Shown here: positions 7,042 to 14,064 of the stretch, one piece after another
Layout of the letters: every line of letters begins with the position of its first letter
Numbering within the stretch: the first letter of the stretch is position 1
DNA from: Pseudomonadota bacterium
Lineage (GTDB): Bacteria > Pseudomonadota > Alphaproteobacteria > Rhizobiales > Hyphomicrobiaceae
Direction: 5' to 3'
Assembly: GCA_023428365.1 (NCBI GenBank)
Contig: JAEYYQ010000278.1
Location: 1-22,999, forward strand
Length of the DNA: 22,999 bases
The notes under the pieces: model-generated
Told to the model about the DNA's origin: nothing
Databases searched by the model: none
Seen by the model: only the letters and a program-made list of their open reading frames with translations
Made by a program: the position numbers and the translations under genes

Positions 7042-9435
7042 ATGGAAACCAACTATCTTTTTTTTAATTATATCGGAACCCGTGTTTGCGCAGCAATGTT
7101 GTCTAGTGTCCAGATCATTGCATCTGTTGGCGTGGTGGGTACACATGTCGTGGTGATTTCATCGGAACGAGCAGCCAATCAAGCCAATGATGCTGAGTGG
7201 TCGGCAAGGCCACTGCCCTCGATCTTCCAGAACATCTCGGACTTCTGGCTAGACTCGATTGAGCGAAGCATTCTGTTTTGCGACGTCATGCACAGACGTG
7301 CCGAGCTTCGAGCGAAGCACGCGGCTAAGATCGCACCGCACGTTCTGACCTTTGCGTGCGAACCCGTTGTTGATGGCCGTAAGCTCGAGCGCCCGGTAAA
7401 TTATATTCTGACTCGGGTTATGCCTCCAGTCGGCGCTAAAATTGACGATAAAAAACGACCGTTCATTATCGTGGATCCGCGAGCTGGGCATGGTCCAGGC
7501 ATAGGCGGATTTAAGCCCCAGAGCGAGATTGGTGTGGCGTTCAAAGCGGGGCATCCCTGCTATCTGATTGGATTTCTTCCCACACCGGAACCTGGTCAGA
7601 CCATAGAGGACATTGCACGCGCAGAGGCTCACTTCATAGAGCATGTGAGCGCCGCACACGCCGCTGCGGACGGCAAGCCTGTCGTCATTGGAAATTGCCA
7701 AGCGGGCTGGGCCGTCATCATGCTTGCGGCCGCGAGACCTGAACTGTTCGGGCCGATCGTGATTGCAGGCTCACCGCTGTCTTACTGGGCCGGTGTCCGC
7801 GGGCGCAATCCCATGCGCTATACCGGGGGCTTGCTTGGTGGCAGCTGGATAACCGCACTTGCAAGCGATCTGGGTGCCGGAAAATTTGACGGTGCATGGC
7901 TGGTTGCGAATTTCGAGCTGTTAAACCCATCAAACACGCTCTGGAAGAAGCACTACAATCTATACTCGAACATTGATACGGAGGCCGCCCGGTATCTTCA
8001 GTTCGAGCAGTGGTGGGGCGCGCATATCCTGCTCAATGCGGAAGAAATGCAATTCATCGTCGATGAGCTATTCGTCGGCAACAAACTGTCAAAGGGTGAA
8101 ATCACATGGTCTGATGGGACGCCCATTGAGTTGCGAAACATTCGATCTCCGATCGTTGTATTCTGCTCGCGCGCCGACAATATTACCCCGCCTCAGCAAG
8201 CTCTGCAGTGGATTCTGGATCTATACGATAGTGTCGACGATATCCGCATGAACGGTCAGACGATCGTTTATGCCGTACATGATAGCGTCGGCCATTTGGG
8301 AATTTTTGTATCCGGAAGCGTTGCTGAAAAAGAGCATGGCGAATTTACGAGTAATATCGATCTCATTGATGTCTTGCCCCCTGGTCTCTATGAAGCCGTG
8401 ATTGTCCCCAAGGGCGAAAACGCATCGGACCTCGTCGAAGGAGAATATTTGGTCCGGTTCGAGGCACGAACCTTGGATGACATTCGAAAGCTGGGCGGCA
8501 ATGACGAGGATGATGATCGGAGGTTTGCTGCAGCCGAGCGCATCTCGAACATCAACTTGAGCCTGTATCGGGCGTTTCTTCAGCCATGGGTGCGGTTCTG
8601 GTGCAATGATAGCGTAGCTGAGGCTTGGCGGCAGCTTCATCCGCTGCGCTTGCAGTATGACTTGTTCACCCTGCCTGATGCCGCCAGTCGCCAGTTGTCT
8701 TCGTTAGCAGCGTATACTCGCGACAATCGGCATCAAGTATCGCAAGACAATTCCGCATGGCAATTCCAGGAACAGATCTCCGGTACAATAGAACAGTCGC
8801 TTGACGCGTTCCGAGATTGGCGCGACTCCGTCTACGAGCTTGCTTTCACGTCGATTTACGGCGCGCCGCATATTCAGGCACTAGCGGGCCTGTCAGCGAC
8901 GGGGATTAGTCAAAAGCGTGTGTTATCTAAGGACGCGAGCTACATCGAATTGATGAGGCGTCGCTCGCAAGATCTGACGCGGTCTATTGCCGAAGGTGGT
9001 CCGCGGGAAGCATTGATCCGGGCGCTTCTCTACGTGCGAATGCCGGATGGTATTGCGGATGAGCGCGGTTTTAATTTCCTCAGGCGCATCCGTGATGAAA
9101 CGGGCGGCGATCTCACTATCGCCGATTTCAAGGACATTTTCCGGAAGCAGTACTTTGCCCTCCTTTTGGACGAATTGCGTGCGCTGGACGCTATACCGAA
9201 AATGCTGGCGGAAGACCCCGTTCGGGCCAGTATCTTGGCGGGCAAGTTTCGCGAATTGATAGATGTCGTCGGCGCTCATGCGCCGGAGAGCAGGGAACGC
9301 CTCAGGAAAATGGAACGGGTTCTGGGCGATGCAACAAATCCCTCCCAGAAAGCGTCGGATCAGGAACCTCGGGAGGTCCACAGGCCCCCGACACGGCGAG
9401 CCAAACGCGTGAAGCATGTACATTGGAGTCACTAG
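7042..9435 (+). CDS. DUF3141 alpha/beta-hydrolase, PHA-synthase-like protein
   Basis: A protein of about 797 residues whose first two thirds match DUF3141. The N-terminal region (SIERSILFCDVMHRRAELRAKHAAKIAPHVL) resembles the phasin- or PhaC-like entry, then RPFIIVDPRAGHGPGIGGFK, and the nucleophile elbow GNCQAGWA with Cys219, the cysteine variant of the lipase box also used by polyhydroxyalkanoate synthases. A late Asp (CSRADNITPP) and His (HDSVGHLGIFVSG) complete a plausible triad. The last 300 residues are helical and charged. The substrate is not established. The start is uncertain: ATG 6997, 7042 or 7096, or a GTG near 7150, are all possible, and none has a strong ribosome site. The conserved part begins near 7220. 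It heads the pta-ackA-fabI unit and is divergent from yiaW. Confidence 0.85.
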   Translation: METNYLFFNYIGTRVCAAMLSSVQIIASVGVVGTHVVVISSERAANQANDAEWSARPLPSIFQNISDFWLDSIERSILFCDVMHRRAELRAKHAAKIAPHVLTFACEPVVDGRKLERPVNYILTRVMPPVGAKIDDKKRPFIIVDPRAGHGPGIGGFKPQSEIGVAFKAGHPCYLIGFLPTPEPGQTIEDIARAEAHFIEHVSAAHAAADGKPVVIGNCQAGWAVIMLAAARPELFGPIVIAGSPLSYWAGVRGRNPMRYTGGLLGGSWITALASDLGAGKFDGAWLVANFELLNPSNTLWKKHYNLYSNIDTEAARYLQFEQWWGAHILLNAEEMQFIVDELFVGNKLSKGEITWSDGTPIELRNIRSPIVVFCSRADNITPPQQALQWILDLYDSVDDIRMNGQTIVYAVHDSVGHLGIFVSGSVAEKEHGEFTSNIDLIDVLPPGLYEAVIVPKGENASDLVEGEYLVRFEARTLDDIRKLGGNDEDDDRRFAAAERISNINLSLYRAFLQPWVRFWCNDSVAEAWRQLHPLRLQYDLFTLPDAASRQLSSLAAYTRDNRHQVSQDNSAWQFQEQISGTIEQSLDAFRDWRDSVYELAFTSIYGAPHIQALAGLSATGISQKRVLSKDASYIELMRRRSQDLTRSIAEGGPREALIRALLYVRMPDGIADERGFNFLRRIRDETGGDLTIADFKDIFRKQYFALLLDELRALDAIPKMLAEDPVRASILAGKFRELIDVVGAHAPESRERLRKMERVLGDATNPSQKASDQEPREVHRPPTRRAKRVKHVHWSH

Positions 9436-9449
9436 TCAGGACGAGTCCG

Positions 9450-9878
9450 ATGGCGGAGTTGTTACACCCCAACGATCTCAAGCAGATCGCCTCAGACGCC
9501 GAAATGGCGAAATTCGATGAGGAGCGGCAGCTCAAAAAGCTAGCGGAGAAACGAAGAAGCGAACTGCGAGAGGCGTTCCTGTCGCGCGATATCCATCCCC
9601 TTGCCATCGATCGAATCAACGATGCCGTGCGCATCGCTGCCGAGCAGGGTCATCACCAGATCATGGTCGTCACGTTTCCCTCTTCTTACTGCAGTGATGG
9701 CGGACGCAGAATAAATATTGGTGATCCCGAATGGTCGGGCAGTTTGGAAGGGTTTGCGAAACGCGCATACGAATTCTACCAGAGAGAACTACGACCTCTC
9801 GGTTACAAGATGCACGCGGAAATCATCAGCTGGCCTGACGGTATGCCGGGCGACGTTGGATTATTTCTCCGATGGTAA
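9450..9878 (+). CDS. Conserved-looking hypothetical protein between DUF3141 and pta
   Basis: A 142-residue protein with no recognised domain. It starts with a charged helix (MAKFDEERQLKKLAEKRRSELREAF), followed by a mixed alpha/beta part containing HHQIMVVTFPSSYCSDGGRRIN and a tail ISWPDGMPGDVGLFLRW. There is no signal peptide and no membrane segment. The ATG at 9450 is preferred to an in-frame TTG at 9423 because the charged helix follows directly. Its stop overlaps the pta start (ATGGTAA), so the two are very probably translated from one message. This placement suggests a role tied to acetyl phosphate or acyl-CoA metabolism, but nothing in the sequence shows what. Confidence 0.75.
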   Translation: MAELLHPNDLKQIASDAEMAKFDEERQLKKLAEKRRSELREAFLSRDIHPLAIDRINDAVRIAAEQGHHQIMVVTFPSSYCSDGGRRINIGDPEWSGSLEGFAKRAYEFYQRELRPLGYKMHAEIISWPDGMPGDVGLFLRW

Positions 9879-10873
9879 CCCAACAGCATGTACGGCGCAG
9901 TCGCGATGCGGGAAGACGGCCGAGAGTCGGCTCCGCCGCTGTTGACGACGATCACTCCAAATACGATCGGCTTCTCGAAGCTGCCCAAACGCTGTCTCCG
10001 CCGACTGCAGCCGTCGCTCACCCCTGCGATGAAAGTTCGCTTCAAGGCGCCATCGACGCAAAAAAAAACGGCCTGATCGTACCGATTCTGGTGGGACCCG
10101 AGAGGCGCATCCGTGCGGTGGCGGAGCAGGCCGGCATCGATATCGGGGACGCGCTACTGGCCGATGTGCCGCACAGTAAGGCGGCGGCGGAAAAGGCAGT
10201 CGAACTCATCAGGACGGGCAAAGCCGACCTGCTGATGAAAGGCAGCCTCCATACCGACGAACTGCTAAGTGCAGTCATGAAACGAGACCTGGGGCTCCGC
10301 ACCGGCCGCCGCATCAGCCATGTCTTCGTCATGGATGTTCCCCATCATCCCAAAACGCTCTTCATTACAGACGCTGCCGTTAACATCGCTCCGGACCTGG
10401 ATGCAAAGCGCGACATCGTCCAGAACGCCATTGATCTCTATGTGGCCCTGGGGCTCGGTATTCCCAAGGTCGCCATCCTGTCTGCCGTTGAAACAGTCAC
10501 CTCTACGATTCCGTCAACGATTGAAGCAGCTGCGCTTTGCAAGATGGCAGAGCGCGGACAGATCACTGGTGGTGAGCTGGACGGTCCCCTCGCGTTTGAC
10601 AATGCCATCAGTCCGGAAGCTGCCCACATCAAAGGCATAAAATCCCCAGTTGCCGGAAATGCGCAGATTCTTGTCGTACCGGACCTCGAAGCCGGCAACA
10701 TGCTTGCGAAGAATTTAACGTTTCTGTCACGGGCGGATGCGGCCGGCATAGTCCTCGGTGCGCGTGTGCCGATCATTCTTACGTCCCGGGCTGATAACCT
10801 GAGAACACGCATGGCCTCGTGCGCGGTCGCTACTCTTCTCGCGCATCGCCGCAGACGAGAAGTGATACTCTGA
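9872..10873 (+). CDS. pta: Phosphate acetyltransferase (PTA_PTB domain)
   Basis: A 333-residue phosphotransacylase that interconverts acetyl phosphate plus CoA with acetyl-CoA plus phosphate in the cytoplasm. The PTA_PTB fold is clear: LIVPILVGPERRIRAVAEQAGIDI, LLMKGSLHTDELLSAVM, SHVFVMDVPHHPKTLFITDAAVNIAPDLDAKRDI given here in two parts, IPKVAILSAVETV, DGPLAFDNAIS and ILVVPDLEAGNMLAKNL. It is the short form with no MaoC-like hydratase domain in front; relatives are often labelled bifunctional enoyl-CoA hydratase/phosphate acetyltransferase. The first 25 or so residues are basic and unlike the family, an effect of the overlapping start ATG 9872; no better in-frame start is visible. It is followed after 10 bases by acetate kinase, the usual partner. 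Phosphate butyryltransferase activity cannot be excluded. Confidence 0.9.
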   Translation: MVTQQHVRRSRDAGRRPRVGSAAVDDDHSKYDRLLEAAQTLSPPTAAVAHPCDESSLQGAIDAKKNGLIVPILVGPERRIRAVAEQAGIDIGDALLADVPHSKAAAEKAVELIRTGKADLLMKGSLHTDELLSAVMKRDLGLRTGRRISHVFVMDVPHHPKTLFITDAAVNIAPDLDAKRDIVQNAIDLYVALGLGIPKVAILSAVETVTSTIPSTIEAAALCKMAERGQITGGELDGPLAFDNAISPEAAHIKGIKSPVAGNAQILVVPDLEAGNMLAKNLTFLSRADAAGIVLGARVPIILTSRADNLRTRMASCAVATLLAHRRRREVIL

Positions 10874-10883
10874 GTGCGTAGCC

Positions 10884-12104
10884 GTGGCAGAAACCATTCT
10901 CGTTGTGAACGCGGGCAGCTCGAGCATCAAGTTTCAGCTGTTTGCCGTATCGGAACACGACCAACTTCAGCGGAGGATGCGCGGACAAATAGACGGAATT
11001 GGCGTACGCCCCCGCTTGATAGTCAAAGACGGCGACGGCCGTCTGCTCATTGATAAAAGCTGGCAGGCGATCGAAGTTTGCGACTTGCCAGCGGCTCTGG
11101 AACGGATCATCGCATTTCTTCGTGAGCACATCGGCCCCGACCTGCCAAAAGCGGTCGGCCACCGCGTCGTGCACGGTGGCCCATATTTCGATGAGGCGGT
11201 GGTTGTCGACGAGCAGGTCGTTCAAAAGCTGAGACGGCTTATCCCTCTCGCCCCCCTGCACCAACCGAACAATCTCGCCCCGATACAGACGCTTCTGGAG
11301 CGTCGGCCCGGCGTTCTTCAAGTCGCGTGCTTTGATACCGCGTTTCACCGCGGGCATCCGGAAGTCGCCGACAGGTTTGCTATCCCGGATCATCTGTTTG
11401 CCGAAGGTGTCCGTCGCTATGGCTTTCACGGTCTGTCGTACGAGTTCATTGCCAAGCGACTTGCGGAAATCGCACCGGGCATTGCCTCTGGACGTGTCAT
11501 CGTTGCTCATCTCGGAAGCGGGGCTTCAATGTGTGCCCTGCAGGCCGGTCGAAGCGTCGAGAGCACCATGGGCTTTACCGCGCTGGACGGTCTGCCTATG
11601 GGAACCCGCCCGGGCCAACTCGATGCAGGTGTTGTACTTTACTTGTTGACTGAAAAGGCGATGTCACCCCAGGAGATCGAGCGCTTTCTCTACCACGAAT
11701 GCGGCCTTAAAGGTCTTTCCGGCATCAGCAGCGATGTGCGAGCGCTTCTTGCAAGCGAAGCCCCGCAAGCACGGTTGGCTCTCGATCACTTCACTTATAA
11801 AATTGCGTTGTTTGCTGGAATGCTAACGGCAGCGCTGAATGGTCTTGACGGTTTCGTCTTTACGGCGGGCGTTGGAGAAAACGCACCTTCAATACGTGAG
11901 GCGGTCATCAAACGCCTTTCCTGGCTCGGCTTGACTATCGACAAATGCGCAAATGCTGCCGGAGCACTCCTGATTTCCGCACCTGCATCCAAAGTCGCCT
12001 GTTACGTTATTCCAACGGATGAGGAATTTATGATTGCGTCGCATACACTCTACGCCGCGCGTCGCGAAACATCTCGCGTCTCCTTACTCGCGAGGACACC
12101 ATGA
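10884..12104 (+). CDS. ackA: Acetate kinase
   Basis: A 406-residue acetate/propionate kinase that makes ATP and acetate from acetyl phosphate and ADP, or the reverse. All signatures are visible: the N-terminal phosphate-binding VNAGSSSIKFQLF, GHRVVHGG, the DTAFH and GFHGLSYEF region, VAHLGSGASMCALQ, the STMGFTALDGLPMGTRPGQLD loop (given here as key words), and FTAGVGENAPSIRE near the C-terminus. The length is typical. The start is GTG 10884, giving MAETILVVNAG, the expected N-terminus. Its stop overlaps the fabI start (ATGA at 12101), so the two are translationally coupled. With pta upstream and phosphoketolase in the next unit, its likely job here is ATP formation from phosphoketolase-derived acetyl phosphate. 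Confidence 0.95.
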   Translation: MAETILVVNAGSSSIKFQLFAVSEHDQLQRRMRGQIDGIGVRPRLIVKDGDGRLLIDKSWQAIEVCDLPAALERIIAFLREHIGPDLPKAVGHRVVHGGPYFDEAVVVDEQVVQKLRRLIPLAPLHQPNNLAPIQTLLERRPGVLQVACFDTAFHRGHPEVADRFAIPDHLFAEGVRRYGFHGLSYEFIAKRLAEIAPGIASGRVIVAHLGSGASMCALQAGRSVESTMGFTALDGLPMGTRPGQLDAGVVLYLLTEKAMSPQEIERFLYHECGLKGLSGISSDVRALLASEAPQARLALDHFTYKIALFAGMLTAALNGLDGFVFTAGVGENAPSIREAVIKRLSWLGLTIDKCANAAGALLISAPASKVACYVIPTDEEFMIASHTLYAARRETSRVSLLARTP

Positions 12105-12883
12105 TCGAACCCGGCTCACTACCTTTGTTGAAGGGCAAGAAGGCATTAGTCACCGGCATCGCCAACGATCAATCGATCGCTTGGGGGTGCGCAAAGGCCT
12201 TCCGTGCGCTCGGTGCCGATCTGGCGATCACGTATATGAACGACAAGGCGCGCCCTCATGTCGAGCCGCTGGCGAAGGAAGTGCAAGCATCACTTTTCAT
12301 GCCTCTCGATCTTCAGCGGGACGGACAGCTGGAAGCGGTGTTCGATAAAATTGAGAATGAGTGGGGGAAACTGGATCTTTGCCTGCACTCGATCGCATTT
12401 GCCCCGAAACAGGACCTGCAAGGCAGGGTCGTGGACTGCTCAAAGGACGGTTTTCTACTCGCGATGGAAATCTCGTGCTGGTCATTCATCAGGATGGCCA
12501 AGCTGTGCGCGCCTCTGATGAAGTCCGGAGGTGTCATCTACACGATGACGTACTACGGATCGCAGGTCGTCATTGAGCACTACAATCTCATGGGACCGGT
12601 AAAGGCTGCGCTTGAGTCCGCAACACGGTACTTGGCTGCCGAACTCGGTCCGAAGGGCATTCGTGTTCACGCAATCTCTCCTGGCCCAGTCAAGACGCGG
12701 GCCGCTTCGGGGATTAGCGATTTCGACAATCTGGTCCAAAAGGCGCAAGCAAAGGCACCGACCCGTAGTCTCGTGTCGATCGAGGATGTCGGCGCAGCGG
12801 TGGCCTTTCTGGGCATGGATGGCGCCAAGCTTATTACCGGCGAAACACTCTACATTGACGGCGGCTATCACATAATGGATTGA
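12101..12883 (+). CDS. fabI: Enoyl-[acyl-carrier-protein] reductase, FabI type
   Basis: A 260-residue short-chain dehydrogenase of the FabI class, which reduces the enoyl-ACP double bond with NAD(P)H in fatty-acid elongation. The nucleotide-binding region is GIANDQSIAWGCAKAF. The catalytic set is complete: Tyr151 in TYYGS, then Tyr161 and Lys168 in HYNLMGPVKAALES (Tyr-X6-Lys), followed by GPKGIRVHAISPGPVKTRAA. The C-terminal ITGETLYIDGGYHIMD is typical. The ATGA overlap with ackA makes it part of the acetyl phosphate operon instead of a fatty-acid synthesis operon, so it is probably a second, accessory FabI of this genome. Whether it serves lipid synthesis, another enoyl substrate or inhibitor tolerance cannot be told from sequence. 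Confidence 0.9.
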   Translation: MIEPGSLPLLKGKKALVTGIANDQSIAWGCAKAFRALGADLAITYMNDKARPHVEPLAKEVQASLFMPLDLQRDGQLEAVFDKIENEWGKLDLCLHSIAFAPKQDLQGRVVDCSKDGFLLAMEISCWSFIRMAKLCAPLMKSGGVIYTMTYYGSQVVIEHYNLMGPVKAALESATRYLAAELGPKGIRVHAISPGPVKTRAASGISDFDNLVQKAQAKAPTRSLVSIEDVGAAVAFLGMDGAKLITGETLYIDGGYHIMD

Positions 12884-12906
12884 GAATGTGAGCGCGCACC
12901 AAGCAT

Positions 12907-13764
12907 TCAATATACCTCAGGAATCCACTTGAACGGATAGTCACTCTTCCTCTGCGCGGTCGACACTCGCCGCTTCGGCAATTTCACCTTATCGCGCCGG
13001 ACTTCCCTGTAATCTAACTTGGACAGAAAATGTTCAATCACGTTCAATCGCGCACGCCTTTTGTCGTCTGATTTTGCAACGTACCAAGGCGCCCAGGCAG
13101 TATCGGTGGCGAGGAACATGTCATCGCGCGCTTGGGTGTAGTCGTCCCAGCGGGCATAGGATTCCAGATCCATCTTTGAAAGCTTCCAGATCTTCCGCGC
13201 ATCGGTGATCCGGGCCTCAAGCCGCTTTGTCTGCTCGCCGGGGCCCACCTCGAGCCAGTATTTCAGCAGAATTACGCCTGAATCGATGATGGCCTTTTCG
13301 ACGCCGGGAACAATCTCAAGAAAGCGCTGCGCTTGCTCTTCCGTGCAGAAACCCATCACACGCTCTATTCCGGCGCGGTTGTACCAACTCCGATCAAAGA
13401 TGATGATCTCACCCGCGGCAGGAAAGTGCGGCAAATATCTCTGAATGAACATCTGAGATTTTTCGCGCTCTGTCGGAGCGGGCAGAGCCACCACACGGAA
13501 GATGCGCGGACTGACCCGCGCAGTGATCGTTTTAATAACCCCGCCTTTGCCTGCTCCATCGCGCCCTTCAAATACGACGCAAATCTTCTTTCCCTCATTC
13601 CGCACCCACTCTTGAACCTTGACCAACTCGATGTGAAGTCTCGCCAGTTCCTTTTCATAATCTTTGCGCTTCAGCTTCGAGTCGGCGTCCTCGGTCGCAT
13701 GCGCCAGCATTGACTCCCGAACCGTTTGCTTTCGTTTTGCACTTATCTCGTTTGGGTTTCCCAT
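12907..13764 (-). CDS. ppk2: Polyphosphate kinase 2 (PPK2)
   Basis: A 285-residue PPK2-family kinase, which transfers phosphate between polyphosphate and nucleoside di- or monophosphates. The Walker A loop GRDGAGKGG is at 67-75, with VFEGRD before it. The Walker B region IIIFDRSWYNRAGIERVMGF (shown as key residues DRSWYNR) and the basic lid QTKRLEARITDARKIWKLS are present, with the C-terminal WYVAKSDDKRRARLNVI motif. Length and single-domain form fit class I PPK2, which favour ADP or GDP. The gene converges on fabI with only 23 bases between them and is divergent from phosphoketolase. In this setting it may feed ATP or GTP from stored polyphosphate when energy is short. The direction of catalysis and the nucleotide preference are inferred. 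Confidence 0.93.
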   Translation of the reverse strand: MGNPNEISAKRKQTVRESMLAHATEDADSKLKRKDYEKELARLHIELVKVQEWVRNEGKKICVVFEGRDGAGKGGVIKTITARVSPRIFRVVALPAPTEREKSQMFIQRYLPHFPAAGEIIIFDRSWYNRAGIERVMGFCTEEQAQRFLEIVPGVEKAIIDSGVILLKYWLEVGPGEQTKRLEARITDARKIWKLSKMDLESYARWDDYTQARDDMFLATDTAWAPWYVAKSDDKRRARLNVIEHFLSKLDYREVRRDKVKLPKRRVSTAQRKSDYPFKWIPEVY

Positions 13765-14064
13765 GGAGGGTTTCCTCTATGTCGACTTATCTGCGAGGAA
13801 TATTGTCATCACTCTAGAAACAAGCCGCCATGTCAATCTGGATGAGAAGACTATTTGCCTTTCATCTAAATGGCTTTCATTCCGAGCAAGCACGCATTTC
13901 ATTGCTTGCTGTCATTGGCGTGATGTCGGAATGTCTATGGATTATTTTTAATGCGTTTGCCGGAAGTATGATACTCTAACTCGCCAATGGTCTGCACCGA
14001 CTGGCCGATGCGTTGACTGTCCAAATGAGCTGGCGCTATGCACAGCATCGGACAGGAGGCAAGG
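13765..14064. promoter_or_regulatory. Divergent ppk2 / phosphoketolase promoter region
   Basis: This 300-base AT-richer stretch separates two start codons that face away from each other, so promoters for both genes must lie here or very close. On the minus strand, TTGACA (13831-13836 on the plus strand as its complement) is followed after 17 bases by the weak match AGTGAT (13808-13813), a candidate ppk2 promoter. On the plus strand, TTGACT at 14013-14018 and CTATGC 17 bases later is a poor candidate for xfp. An AGGAGG ribosome site at 14054-14059 precedes the xfp ATG by 5 bases. I found no FNR/FixK-type TTGAT-N4-ATCAA box and no convincing GGAAC stress-sigma motif here. Confidence 0.4.

Noticed and set aside
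11953..11966. Copy of the tRNA 3' end motif TGCTGCCGGAG inside ackA, as a candidate attachment repeat
   Set aside because: Only 11 bases match, it lies within conserved acetate kinase coding sequence, and similarity does not continue into the rest of the tRNA. Chance is the better explanation.
13765..14064. FNR/FixK box controlling xfp and ppk2
   Set aside because: I looked for TTGAT-N4-ATCAA and close variants on both strands. Only isolated TTGAC half-like sites are present, with no matching second half at the right spacing.
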